A stretch of DNA of 64,000 bases from Thalassobacillus cyri. Lineage in GTDB: Bacteria; Bacillota; Bacilli; Bacillales; Halobacillaceae. The translations under genes and the position numbers were made by a program. The stretch's first letter is position 1, and every line of letters begins with the position of its first letter. Positions 45,718-55,879 of this stretch are shown here, in pieces. The notes beneath the pieces are model-generated. The model saw only the letters and a list, made by a program, of their open reading frames with translations. It did not search any database and had not been told where the DNA came from. The DNA lies in the NCBI RefSeq assembly GCF_900107755.1, contig NZ_FNQR01000002.1:186001-250000 (forward strand), written 5' to 3'.

Positions 45718-45861
45718 GGTTGATCATCTCCTTATTTTTCTAACTTATGAGCTGTAAAGAAGATTATTATAAGAAAATTCCAACAACTGTGATGCAACGC
45801 ACATATAATTCGTACATTTTTTGGTAGACTCTTCTAAGACTTTAGAAGGAGGGTGAAAGAT

Positions 45862-46797
45862 ATTAACATTAAAGGATTAGCTTTTGCAGCTGTATCTCTG
45901 ACTTATTTTCTGATTGTTTTTGGAGGGTATGTTGCTTCCTCTGAATCAGGAATGGGGTGTGGGCCGGAATGGCCGTTATGTAATGGAAAGGTGGTTCCCA
46001 TACTGGAGGGGGACACATTAATTGAATTCGCACACCGGTTTGTTGGATTATTGCTTGTAATCATTTCAATCATTCTATACTTTACCATTAAAAAAAGTAA
46101 AAGTGGAAAGTCTCTTCAACGTACAGGAGCATGGATGATTGGACTTCTTGCCGTTCAAGTCATTGCTGGAGCCTTTGTCGTGGTATTAGATTTACCTGCA
46201 GTAATTGTAACCTTACATCTGATCGTAGCTATGTTGTTCCTGGCCAGTCTGTTGTTCCTTTTTCATAAAATACCAGCATTTAAATCCAGAAAAATTCCGC
46301 TCGACAACCAACAAATAATAAAACAGAGACATCTGAATATACTTGTCATACTATCCCTGATTACTATTGGTTTCGGAGCGTATATCAAACATAAGTCGTT
46401 TGGATTGTCCTGCGGCTGGTGGGGGTGTGGAGCTGAATGGCTGCCTATGGACGGAGCGCAATTATTGCAGTCCTTTCATCGGCTGTTAGCGGTAATTACT
46501 GCGGTTTACATCCTGTATGTGGCATTTTTGTCATTCAGACTGGCTTGGGGAAAAAGTGTACAGGCCCGGTTGCTGCTAGCCGTAACCATAGTAATACTAC
46601 AGCTGGGAAGCGGCGTTTTTACCCTGGTAACTGGTATAGCGATTTCCTGGGCGGTACTTCACCTTGCCATTGGTACAGTTCTATTCATGATTATTGTAGA
46701 TACAAAGATAATCGCTGATCAAGAGACGATAAAAATGGATAAACGTACAAACTTGGGGAAAGAGGCTGGTTTGATAAGTTGTTTCTGGGGAACATAA
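45862..46797 (+). CDS. ctaA: CtaA/Cox15-type heme A synthase-like protein
   Basis: About 311 residues with eight membrane helices. CtaA hallmarks: first-loop Cys pair GCGPEWPLC, EFAHRF (His in helix), LHLIVAM, second-half GLSCGWWGCGAEW, SFHRLLAV and WAVLHLAIG, which supply heme-ligating histidines. CtaA oxidises the heme O methyl group to give heme A for the terminal oxidase. The ATT at 45862 follows AGAAGGAGGGTG and matches the family N terminus; a GTG at 45853 overlaps the ribosome binding site. No ctaB is nearby. CYP152 follows 38 bases later on the same strand, so the two may be co-transcribed. Confidence 0.87.
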   Translation: MNIKGLAFAAVSLTYFLIVFGGYVASSESGMGCGPEWPLCNGKVVPILEGDTLIEFAHRFVGLLLVIISIILYFTIKKSKSGKSLQRTGAWMIGLLAVQVIAGAFVVVLDLPAVIVTLHLIVAMLFLASLLFLFHKIPAFKSRKIPLDNQQIIKQRHLNILVILSLITIGFGAYIKHKSFGLSCGWWGCGAEWLPMDGAQLLQSFHRLLAVITAVYILYVAFLSFRLAWGKSVQARLLLAVTIVILQLGSGVFTLVTGIAISWAVLHLAIGTVLFMIIVDTKIIADQETIKMDKRTNLGKEAGLISCFWGT

Positions 46798-46814
46798 CTA
46801 CAAACTCTCTATAG

Positions 46815-48104
<1,290 letters not shown>

Positions 48105-48135
48105 AAAAGCTCAGAGCAATGTCTCTGGGCTTTTT
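48105..48135. terminator. Bidirectional terminator
   Basis: AAAAAGCTCAGAG pairs with CTCTGGGCTTTTTT between the convergent CYP152 and arsA genes. Confidence 0.85.
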
Positions 48136-48193
48136 TGATTTCTATCGTTTTTACGATTTTCTTCCAATTGTACATTAAGAATTTTCCTGTTAG

Positions 48194-49960
48194 TTAGTCA
48201 GCTATCAGTTGTTGCAGCTTTGCAGTACCGATCACTTTATCGGGCTGCCATGGAACGATGGCTGTTCTGTTGGAAAGTTCGTTTTTTACTTTTTCAATCC
48301 ATTGCTGTTCTGCAACCGCACGTCCGTTCAAGGTCGGGTCTTTTGTTTCAGCAGCCTGGAAGCTCTGATTGATCAGCCACCAGGATGGTTCAATGGAGGC
48401 GCGTCGCAAATCCTTCTGCAAGCGCTGGGCTTCAAACACCGGTGTCGCTTCCGGGAGTGTCACGAGAGCGACGGATGTCTGCGCGGGATCACGCAGCCTT
48501 GGCAGCAGGTTTTTAACTGATGCTGGAATTTCACCAGCTGTCCGTTCTACTTCCCGTTGGTAGGAATGGGCAGCATCGAGAAGTAACAGCGTATGCCCGG
48601 TCGGGGCGGTATCGATAATGACAAACGCATCATTCGCTTTGTCTACCACCTCAGCAAATGCCTGAAAGACAGCAATTTCTTCCGTGCATGGAGATTCAAG
48701 ATCTTCCTTGATATAGTCCAGTTCATCTTCTGACAAGTCTTCGCTGACATTGGCCAGCACTTTTTTCTTGTACGCTTCCACTTCCGCATGCGGATCGATT
48801 CTGCTCACTTGTAGGGAGCCTTTCCCTTCTTCATTATTCAGAACATCGGTCAAATGGGCAGCAGGATCCGTTGTCGTTAGATGGACGTGGAGCCCCCGTT
48901 CCGCCAGGCCTAGCGCTACCGCGGCGGCCATCGTCGTCTTCCCGACCCCGCCTTTTCCCATTGTCATGAATACACCCTGGCCTTTTGGTTCGAGGTCATC
49001 GATAATCGCTTTGACAGAAGGAAGGTCATGGGAAGCCTTCTGTTCTGTCAATACATGTTCGAACGTGACATTCGATAAAAAGAAGTTGCGTAAAGCTTCG
49101 ATTCCGGTCAAGTTAAAAGGTACCAACGGCAAATGATAGACAGGAATCTGAGGCCATTCGTCTGGGATAGCTGCCAGGGAAGTTTGCTGGACCTCTTCCA
49201 GTTTTTCAGCTAAACGGTCAACCGACTGCCGTTCGAAAACACCATTGACAACAAGTGTCTGGTTTTTAATTCCGATGTCGGCAAGTTCATTGCCGGCCCG
49301 CTTTGCTTCTTTCAGTGAAGACTGATCGGGTCTTGCAACAAGCACGAGCCTTGTTGCAGAGGGATCGGATAAAGCCTCTACTGTTTGCTCATACAGAAAC
49401 TTTTTTTCTGCCAGTTCAGAAAGAGGGCCAAGACAAGAGGCTCCATGCGTGCTTTCTTCCAAAAAAGATTTCCAGGCTGTCGGCAATTGGAGCAGTCTAA
49501 GTGTATGCCCGGTTGGGGCAGTATCAAAGATGATATGGTCGAATTCCTTCGTCGCTTCCTTATCCGCAAGCAAATTAGTGAATTCATCAAATGCAGCAAT
49601 CTCTACTGTACAAGCCCCGGATAATTGCTCTTCCATATTTCGGATGGCTGCCTCTGGTAATCTTCCACGATAGGGACCGACCATTTTTTCACGATACTGG
49701 CGAGCTGCTTCTTCGGGGTCGAGATTCGCGGCAGACAGATTAAAAATCTCCGGGATGGGCGTTGGCTTGCTCTTGATATCTGTTTGAAACACATCCTGCA
49801 AGTTGGAAGCAGGATCGGTACTGACAATCAATGTTTGTTTGCCGGCATCGGCAAGGGCGACCGCAGTTGCGCAGGCGGTTGATGTTTTACCGACGCCGCC
49901 TTTTCCTGTGAAGAATAAATGCCGTGTATCGGAAATATATTCCGGTTGTAATTTTTTCAT
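48194..49960 (-). CDS. arsA: Arsenite-stimulated ATPase ArsA
   Basis: 588 residues from ATG 49960 (GGGGAGG upstream), with two tandem ATPase halves each having a P-loop GKGGVGKT (about residues 19-26 and 335-342). The three Cys residues that form the As/Sb site in E. coli ArsA are matched by LSGACTVEIA, THGASCLGP and ESPCTEEIA. The signature DTAPTGHTLRLLQLP recurs in both halves. ArsA energises an ArsB pump with ATP and receives As(III) from ArsD. It ends the operon; no arsB or acr3 follows. Confidence 0.94.
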   Translation of the reverse strand: MKKLQPEYISDTRHLFFTGKGGVGKTSTACATAVALADAGKQTLIVSTDPASNLQDVFQTDIKSKPTPIPEIFNLSAANLDPEEAARQYREKMVGPYRGRLPEAAIRNMEEQLSGACTVEIAAFDEFTNLLADKEATKEFDHIIFDTAPTGHTLRLLQLPTAWKSFLEESTHGASCLGPLSELAEKKFLYEQTVEALSDPSATRLVLVARPDQSSLKEAKRAGNELADIGIKNQTLVVNGVFERQSVDRLAEKLEEVQQTSLAAIPDEWPQIPVYHLPLVPFNLTGIEALRNFFLSNVTFEHVLTEQKASHDLPSVKAIIDDLEPKGQGVFMTMGKGGVGKTTMAAAVALGLAERGLHVHLTTTDPAAHLTDVLNNEEGKGSLQVSRIDPHAEVEAYKKKVLANVSEDLSEDELDYIKEDLESPCTEEIAVFQAFAEVVDKANDAFVIIDTAPTGHTLLLLDAAHSYQREVERTAGEIPASVKNLLPRLRDPAQTSVALVTLPEATPVFEAQRLQKDLRRASIEPSWWLINQSFQAAETKDPTLNGRAVAEQQWIEKVKNELSNRTAIVPWQPDKVIGTAKLQQLIAD

Positions 49961-49979
49961 GGAAATGCCTCCCCGCCAA

Positions 49980-50339
49980 TTATTTTGTGGTGAAGTCAAT
50001 TTTCTTTTTAGGAGTGGTCACCTGGAGGTCGGATTCATTGAAATCGAACCATGCTGCAAATTCACCAAAGGATGGATAATTGCCGGCTTTGACTAATTTT
50101 CCATCGACAACGGTTGCGGGAAGGGCTTCCGTTCCCTTTTCCTCCATCAGCTTTGTCACTTCCGTGTTGGTGAACTGTTCCGGTTCCTGGGCAAGATTAT
50201 AACGGGTGACGTCATACCCTTCGTTGACCAGTTTCATGACGGTACGGGAAATCCGTGTCAGTTCCGGATCGACACTTGGACCGCATACTCCTGTCGGGCA
50301 GCACATGGCGGGATCGAAAATTTCTACTTTTGTTTTCAT
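49980..50339 (-). CDS. arsD: Arsenic metallochaperone ArsD
   Basis: 119 residues from ATG 50339 (GGAGG upstream). The thioredoxin-like protein has Cys12-Cys13 and Cys18 (DPAMCCPTGVCG), which in ArsD bind As(III) and pass it to ArsA, plus YNLAQEPEQF and EALPATVVDGKLV. It also represses weakly in E. coli. The gene is 19 bases upstream of arsA. Confidence 0.93.
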   Translation of the reverse strand: MKTKVEIFDPAMCCPTGVCGPSVDPELTRISRTVMKLVNEGYDVTRYNLAQEPEQFTNTEVTKLMEEKGTEALPATVVDGKLVKAGNYPSFGEFAAWFDFNESDLQVTTPKKKIDFTTK

Positions 50340-50364
50340 CTTTATAACCTCCATCGTGTTATTC

Positions 50365-50727
50365 TTATCTTTCCATAACTGTACAGACTACCCGTGTACC
50401 ATCAGCGGTGAGGGCGTCAATTTCATGTGAGATATCAGGCAGCTCGTTCAAGATTTTCATAAGCAAATCCAGATATGGAAAATTATCATTCAATCGATAG
50501 AATTTCCATTGGTTCTGTCTTCGCATATTGATCAGAGAAGCCTCGCGAAGCTTTTTCAATTGCTGGCTGACTGCAGGCTGGCTCATATCCAATAAAGACA
50601 TCAAATTACACACGCACAGCTCTTCATTTTTTAAGTAAAGCAATATCCGTAAACGGTTCGGGTCATTTAGCATTTTGAACAGCTGGTTGTATGGATGCAA
50701 TGATTTTGCTGTTGTTTTTTTCAGCAT
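50365..50727 (-). CDS. arsR: ArsR-family arsenic-responsive repressor
   Basis: 120 residues. The winged helix contains the As-binding ELCVCNLM (Cys-x-Cys in the recognition region) followed by SLLDMSQPAVSQQLKKLREA, and the wing HMRRQNQWKFYRL-type segment. ArsR dissociates from DNA when it binds arsenite. It precedes arsD. The ribosome binding site is GGAGGCGATTGGG-like just before ATG 50727. Confidence 0.92.
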   Translation of the reverse strand: MLKKTTAKSLHPYNQLFKMLNDPNRLRILLYLKNEELCVCNLMSLLDMSQPAVSQQLKKLREASLINMRRQNQWKFYRLNDNFPYLDLLMKILNELPDISHEIDALTADGTRVVCTVMER

Positions 50728-50740
50728 CCCAATCGCCTCC

Positions 50741-51022
50741 TTAGCAGCACTGATCCATTCCCTTGATGATCAGACCTTTGCCTTCCTCCGTAGTATTCAA
50801 GTCCAATGTGATACCAGAAGCTGTTTCATGCGCTTCTTTTTCAAAGGCCGTTTGAATACCATTAATTTCCTTAACGATGTCACCTTTTTCCGGAGCATCT
50901 AAAGCTAGCCCGATTGCTGGTCCGCAGCATCCTCCGCCGGTCACATATACCTTGATCCCTTGGGCGTTATGCTCCTTTAGCATGTCCGTTAAAAAAACTT
51001 TTGCTTCATCTGTAATTTGCAT
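50741..51022 (-). CDS. HesB/IscA-like Fe-S scaffold protein
   Basis: 93 residues from ATG 51022 (AAAGGAG upstream). The protein has the Cys-rich motif GGGCCGPAIGLALD and the C-terminal DQCC, corresponding to the metal-binding Cys of HesB/IscA-type proteins. Such genes often accompany arsenic operons. It may act in Fe-S assembly or in thiol-metal chemistry under arsenic stress. It is the first gene of the likely ars transcript, 13 bases before arsR. Confidence 0.78.
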   Translation of the reverse strand: MQITDEAKVFLTDMLKEHNAQGIKVYVTGGGCCGPAIGLALDAPEKGDIVKEINGIQTAFEKEAHETASGITLDLNTTEEGKGLIIKGMDQCC

Positions 51023-51069
51023 GATCATTCTCCTTTACATTACATTTTAGTTATATAATATTTTGTTTA

Positions 51070-51087
51070 TATAAGTGAACGCTTATA
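51070..51087. promoter_or_regulatory. Possible ArsR operator
   Basis: TATAAG (51070-51075), six bases, CTTATA (51082-51087), inside a very AT-rich stretch upstream of the operon. ArsR/SmtB repressors bind such dyads. Confidence 0.5.
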
Positions 51088-51212
51088 ACATATCACTTCT
51101 ATCTTGTTTATACAATCACATCCCAAAAAAATCGACTCCGCTTGCCAGAAAATTCACGTAATGTTCGAAGTTATAAGTGGATGATTTTTAGCTAAGGAGA
51201 AAGGTAACCCGT

Positions 51213-51226
51213 TGAAAACGTTTACA
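51213..51226 (+). promoter_or_regulatory. Consensus cre upstream of nhaC
   Basis: TGAAAACGTTTACA matches the CcpA consensus TGWAARCGYTWNCW at every position. It overlaps a possible -35 (TTTACA, 51221-51226) with a candidate -10 TACACT 16 bases further, so CcpA would repress. Confidence 0.7.
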
Positions 51227-51281
51227 AAAATCTTAGATATGATACACTTATGCAGTGAAATAGTTATTTGGAGGGAGTCAT

Positions 51282-52766
51282 ATGAGTAAAAAACATCAAG
51301 ATGAAGTCATTGATGAAGCGATTGGTGAAAAATCAATCAAGAAGCTGGAATTCAGGGGCGGTGTATTTACTGCCACGATTCCTTTAGTATTTTTCATCAT
51401 TTGGGCAATCTCATTAAGTGTGGCCAAGCTTGTCACAGAAGAAGCGCTTGTGCTTGGTATGGTGATTGGTATTGCCCTTGGATTGTTTTTCACTAAATCA
51501 AAATGGTCGAATTATGCTCAAAGCTTATTTACGGGTATGGCGCAGCCGATTGGCGTGATTGCCGTAATCGCCTGGTTCTGGGCGGGAATGTTCGCGAAAA
51601 TGTTATCTGCAGGTGGATTAGTGGATGGTTTGATCTGGTTCGGTTTTCAGACCGGTGTTGAAGGCGGCATGTTCGTCGGATTGACCTTCCTGCTGGCAGC
51701 ATTGTTCGCTACCGCGGTCGGGACAGGCTATGGAACGGTAGCCACATTTGGGATTCTGATGTACCCGGCAGGGATTATCCTTGGTGCAGATCCGGTTATT
51801 TTATTAGCTGCGATTCTAAGTGGTGCTGTATTCGGAGATAATCTGGCACCGGTTTCCGATACGACGATTGTTTCTGCTACGACACAGGAAGCGGACGTAC
51901 CTGGTGTTGTACGATCACGATTCAAATATTCTGTAACCGCTGCTATTCCAACATTGATTTTATTCATTATTTTTGGCGGCGGCGGCTCCGGTGGAAATGA
52001 AACTGCATTAAACAATTTACAAAGCCAGGTTGGACCGAACGGGTTATGGATGTTGATTCCATTCATCCTCGTATTATACCTTGCCTTGTCAGGGCACCAT
52101 CTTCTGACCTCCTTGACGTGGGGAATCGTCGCATCGGTCGTATTTATTTTCCTGACAGGAACCAGTTTGACAAAAGTTCTTCATGTATATCGAAATGAGT
52201 CAGGAGAAGCAGTCATTGAAGGAGCTTTGATGAGCGGAATCGGCGGCTATTTCAATATGGCCATCTTAATCTTATTTATTCTCGCTGCCGCTCATTTAAT
52301 GGAAGTTGCCGGCACGATGGAAACGATCAAAAACTTCTTTTTGAATATCATTAATAACGTAGTGCGTCGAGCAGAGCTTTCGATTTTTGCCATTGTAGCT
52401 TTCTTGAATGTGTTTATTACCATCAATACTGCTGCAGAAATCGCTGCCGCACCTTTTGTCAGAAAAATTGGGAAAGAAATGAACATACATTCATACCGTA
52501 GAGCGAACTTCTTAGATACCGTGTCTTCATCTCTCGGATATATATTCCCGTGGAGTGGAGGCGTCCTGCTTGCCTGGGCAACGATCAAAGGGGCGGCGGA
52601 AGAATATGATTTTCTTCCGGTTGTAAGCCCTACGGAAGTATTTCCGTATGTCTTTCAAGGATGGGGATTATTGATCGTCATGTTGGTTGCCGCCTTGACC
52701 GGTTGGGGACTTCGATATAGTGGCAAGAACGGAGAAGAAATCAAACCAAAAGATTATCAAGGTTAA
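51282..52766 (+). CDS. nhaC: NhaC-family Na+/H+ antiporter or amino acid/malate exchanger
   Basis: 494 residues with about twelve to thirteen hydrophobic segments. NhaC family features are AVIAWFWAGMFAKMLSAGG, GTGYGTVATFGILMYPAG and SGAVFGDNLAPVSDTTIVSA, the last a highly conserved NhaC-type motif with the DNxxPxSDT pattern. Members catalyse Na+/H+ or malate/lactate exchange. A cre site and promoter lie upstream, so carbon source likely affects it. It precedes the ATP-grasp gene (205-base gap with a terminator). Confidence 0.88.
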   Translation: MSKKHQDEVIDEAIGEKSIKKLEFRGGVFTATIPLVFFIIWAISLSVAKLVTEEALVLGMVIGIALGLFFTKSKWSNYAQSLFTGMAQPIGVIAVIAWFWAGMFAKMLSAGGLVDGLIWFGFQTGVEGGMFVGLTFLLAALFATAVGTGYGTVATFGILMYPAGIILGADPVILLAAILSGAVFGDNLAPVSDTTIVSATTQEADVPGVVRSRFKYSVTAAIPTLILFIIFGGGGSGGNETALNNLQSQVGPNGLWMLIPFILVLYLALSGHHLLTSLTWGIVASVVFIFLTGTSLTKVLHVYRNESGEAVIEGALMSGIGGYFNMAILILFILAAAHLMEVAGTMETIKNFFLNIINNVVRRAELSIFAIVAFLNVFITINTAAEIAAAPFVRKIGKEMNIHSYRRANFLDTVSSSLGYIFPWSGGVLLAWATIKGAAEEYDFLPVVSPTEVFPYVFQGWGLLIVMLVAALTGWGLRYSGKNGEEIKPKDYQG

Positions 52767-52834
52767 TTTAAAAATGGCTATGATAATAGTTTAATTTAAA
52801 TGTAATATTCTTGAAATAACACGTAAGAAATACG

Positions 52835-52880
52835 ACAGGCTCTTCATCTCAGCTTTTTGATGAAGGGTCTGTTGCTTTTT
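52835..52880 (+). terminator. Terminator after nhaC
   Basis: CAGGCTCTTCATC pairs with GATGAAGGGTCTG, followed after GTTGC by a T-run. Confidence 0.8.
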
Positions 52881-52971
52881 TATGGAAAAAAGGAAGATTA
52901 ACCTTTCTCCTTGCGGGTATAACGGAAATACGAAATTTACTATCTAAAAGAAACCAGTGAGGTGAATAAGA

Positions 52972-54036
52972 ATGAATGTTTTATTGACATCAGGTGCAAG
53001 AAGAATAGATTTTGTCGGTTTTTTCCAAGAAGCGATGAAAAATGCCGGGATATTAGGGCAAGTGGTTGTAGCAGATCCTGATCATAATGCTCCTTCCTTA
53101 CAGGCCGGTGATAAAAATTATGTTATACCTCATCAAACAGATGAACGCTATATAGAAGCAATCCTTCATATCTGCAAAGAGAATGATATAAAAGCGATTG
53201 TTCCTCTGAATGATTGGGAGGTTCCTAAAATAGCAAATTATAAAAAAGAGCTGATGGAACTAGGTGTATCCGTATTCACCCCTGATCCTCAGGTAGTTCA
53301 GAAAGTTAGGGACAAAGGAAAGTACAGGGAAATGCTTGGCTCCTTTGGTGTAGTTGCTCCTCGATCTTACCTGAAACTAAACGATGCTGTAGAAGCGTTA
53401 AACAACAAGGAAGTGTCATTTCCTTTGATTGTGAAGCCGCGCAATGGATCTGCCTCTATGGGAGTCGAAATTGTCAATGACGTAGAGGAAATGGAATTTG
53501 CTTATCAGCATGCAGTAAAAACAGTCAAAGAAACACCATTAGCTGATGCAACATCTAAAGACCCGGAAGATAATGTCCTAATTGAGGAAGTTATTGAAGG
53601 AGAAAAATTTAGCTTAGATATGTTTAACGACCTGGAAGGTAACTTCCTTGCTTCATTCGTCCGTAAGCAGCTTGCTATGCGAGGAGGAGACGTTGATAGA
53701 TGTGTGACTGTACATCAAAAAGAGCTTGATGACATAGCCCGAAAAATGGGAGAAAACCTAAGGCATGCCGGCTATATGAATGCAGATGTTTATTATGATG
53801 GCAAAGAATATTATGTTATTGATATCAATCCACGTTTCGGAGGAGGATATGCTTTTACCCATATTGCAGGAGCAGATATTCCTTCTGCCATCCTTGCCTT
53901 GACAGACGGACGCAAAGTGAAGAAAGAGTGGCTGCAAGATGACCAGGAAATAGAATTAGCCCGTCATGACAGAGTTGTACGGATTGACGAACGAAATGTT
54001 CAAAATACTTTCACCGAGGCAGGAATCCGTCAATAG
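52972..54036 (+). CDS. ATP-grasp ligase (CarB/PylC-like)
   Basis: 354 residues after a GAGGTG ribosome binding site. The N-terminal Rossmann-like domain (MNVLLTSGARRIDFVGFF) is followed by the ATP-grasp core: FPLIVKPRNGSASMGVEIV (Gly-rich loop and Lys), VLIEEVIEGEKFSLDMF, and metal-ligating YVIDINPRFGGGYAF. The closest classes are carbamoyl-phosphate-synthase-like and PylC-like ligases that activate a carboxylate as acyl phosphate. The exact amine and acid are unknown. An M20 peptidase gene follows 125 bases later behind a terminator. Confidence 0.8.
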   Translation: MNVLLTSGARRIDFVGFFQEAMKNAGILGQVVVADPDHNAPSLQAGDKNYVIPHQTDERYIEAILHICKENDIKAIVPLNDWEVPKIANYKKELMELGVSVFTPDPQVVQKVRDKGKYREMLGSFGVVAPRSYLKLNDAVEALNNKEVSFPLIVKPRNGSASMGVEIVNDVEEMEFAYQHAVKTVKETPLADATSKDPEDNVLIEEVIEGEKFSLDMFNDLEGNFLASFVRKQLAMRGGDVDRCVTVHQKELDDIARKMGENLRHAGYMNADVYYDGKEYYVIDINPRFGGGYAFTHIAGADIPSAILALTDGRKVKKEWLQDDQEIELARHDRVVRIDERNVQNTFTEAGIRQ

Positions 54037-54056
54037 AAAAAGCAGAGATCGCAACA

Positions 54057-54087
54057 AAACAGACAAGTCCGCGAGACTTGTCTGTTT
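54057..54087 (+). terminator. Terminator after the ATP-grasp gene
   Basis: AAACAGACAAGTC pairs with GACTTGTCTGTTT. Confidence 0.85.
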
Positions 54088-54161
54088 ATACTAATGTTTA
54101 TCCTGTTTTATAGGAGGATAAGGGATAATAAAGGCTTGAAAATTATAGGAGGAGGGAAACA

Positions 54162-55256
54162 ATGGGAGATGTAACTCCTTTGCTTGAAGAGCTGATAAAA
54201 ATTGATAGCTCTACAAAAGCAGGTGTAAATAAGGCTGTAGATTTTTGTGAAGGCTGGCTAAAGGATCAGGGGTTACCAGTGGAAAAGCTGGAGAACAATG
54301 GTTATCACATGTTGATATGCGAACTTGGCCAGGGAGAAAGAACAGTTATTCTCAATGGGCATATTGATGTCATAGAGGCAGAGGAAGAACAATTTCAACC
54401 TTATATAGAAGATGGTAAGATGTACGGCCGTGGTACAGCAGATATGAAGGCAGGGGCTGCTGCTATGATGATGGCCATGGCACAACTGAAAGATGAAGAG
54501 TTATCCAATAAGGTTCAGCTGCAAATTGTACCTGATGAAGAAACAGGCGGGAAAAATGGAACCAAATTTTTAACCGAGCAAGGATATATTGGCGAATTCG
54601 TAATTTGCGGAGAACCGACCCACTTGAATATCGCTATTCAATCCAAAGGAGTATTGCAGCTTGACATGGTTATAGAAGGAAAACCTGCGCACGGCAGCCG
54701 TCCATGGGAAGGAAAAAATGCAATAGTGGAAGCTTATAGTTTATTTGAACAAATTCTAAAATTGCCTTTTGCACAGGAAACTGGTCCTCCTATGTTTGGC
54801 AAACCATCCATCAACCTGGCTAAAATAAAAGGCGGGAGCGTATACAATAAAGTCCCGGATAAGTGTGAAATGTCTTTAGACATTCGATATTTACCTGATC
54901 AGTCACCGGATGAAGTTTATAAGCAGATTGAAGAGATAACAAATGGTCAGATAAGTACCCATATCATCAATGACCCTGTTAAAACAAAGGAAGATAATCC
55001 GTATGTAGTTCAGCTGGCTCAGTCATTGGTTAACCAAACCAGTGTGGAACGTGCCAACCTATACGGACAGCACGGATCTAATGACGGCCAGTTTTTCACC
55101 AAGTATGGAGCATCAGCTGTTGAATTTGGACCGGCAGGCGCTGACTGGCATGGGGACAATGAATTAGTATATATTGAAAGTGTTCAGTCTTATAAAGAGG
55201 TACTTGTTGACTTTGTTTTATCGCAGGCCAATAAAACCCTTGAAAAATCAAGATAA
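54162..55256 (+). CDS. M20 family metallopeptidase (ArgE/DapE/CPG2-like)
   Basis: 364 residues after GGAGGAGGG. Metal ligands of the M20 family are visible: LNGHIDVI (His), GRGTADMKAG (bridging Asp), PDEETGG (Glu pair), GEPTHLN and, near the end, HGSNDGQFF. The dimerisation domain begins with KGVLQLDMVIEGKPAHGSRPW. The enzyme would hydrolyse amide bonds of N-acyl amino acids or dipeptides using a co-catalytic metal pair. Pairing with an ATP-grasp ligase suggests amide-bond turnover, but the substrate is unknown. Confidence 0.85.
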   Translation: MGDVTPLLEELIKIDSSTKAGVNKAVDFCEGWLKDQGLPVEKLENNGYHMLICELGQGERTVILNGHIDVIEAEEEQFQPYIEDGKMYGRGTADMKAGAAAMMMAMAQLKDEELSNKVQLQIVPDEETGGKNGTKFLTEQGYIGEFVICGEPTHLNIAIQSKGVLQLDMVIEGKPAHGSRPWEGKNAIVEAYSLFEQILKLPFAQETGPPMFGKPSINLAKIKGGSVYNKVPDKCEMSLDIRYLPDQSPDEVYKQIEEITNGQISTHIINDPVKTKEDNPYVVQLAQSLVNQTSVERANLYGQHGSNDGQFFTKYGASAVEFGPAGADWHGDNELVYIESVQSYKEVLVDFVLSQANKTLEKSR

Positions 55257-55270
55257 CAGGTTCAAATCAC

Positions 55271-55303
55271 AGAAAAGCAGGCAGATTTCCTGCCTGCTTT
55301 TCT
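55271..55303. terminator. Bidirectional terminator
   Basis: AGAAAAGCAGGCA pairs with TGCCTGCTTTTCT between convergent M20 and GNAT genes. Confidence 0.88.
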
Positions 55304-55310
55304 GAATGGG

Positions 55311-55775
55311 TTATAAAACCTTTTCCATTACAATAGCGCCTGTATGGTAGCCCATTTTTTTGTAAAGGTGATAGGCGTTTTTGTTATCACCGAATACATT
55401 CAGTCCAATAGTAGTGATGCCCTGGGCTTTTAATTCATTTTCGAGGTGCTTTAAGGTCTGGTATCCCAATCCCTTCCTGCGAAAAGGCTCCTCGATCCAT
55501 AAATGGTAAATATAAGCGGATTGCTCGTCTTGTTTAAGATGGTACCATAGCTTGCCGACGTGCCGCTTTTTCGTAGTGTCATGGATGTCTAAGAGGTAGT
55601 GATCAGCTGTGTCTAGTCCATCCGGTAGCAGCTGGGCAAATTGCTCATAAGCATCTTCTAATATTTTCTCAGACGGTTTGTTAAAATTGCGACCGATTTC
55701 TTCGGCATAATTAGGAATAAGAAAATTAATATAATCCTGAAAGGATAATTTGTTCATTGATTTAAATTCCAGCAA
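55311..55775 (-). CDS. GNAT family acetyltransferase
   Basis: 154 residues from TTG 55775, with AGGAGG eight bases upstream. The acetyl-CoA motif is LWIEEPFRRKGLGYQTLKHL, followed by GLNVFGDNKNAYHLYKKMGY typical of GNAT C-terminal ends. No specific substrate can be inferred. The gene is monocistronic. Confidence 0.85.
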   Translation of the reverse strand: MLEFKSMNKLSFQDYINFLIPNYAEEIGRNFNKPSEKILEDAYEQFAQLLPDGLDTADHYLLDIHDTTKKRHVGKLWYHLKQDEQSAYIYHLWIEEPFRRKGLGYQTLKHLENELKAQGITTIGLNVFGDNKNAYHLYKKMGYHTGAIVMEKVL

Positions 55776-55879
55776 GGATATTCCTCCTGACATTAAGATT
55801 ACTTAAATTATATTCGACAGGATAGGCTGATATCCTTCATAAACAAGGTGAACCTTTAATACCCTGGATCAGTTCTCAT

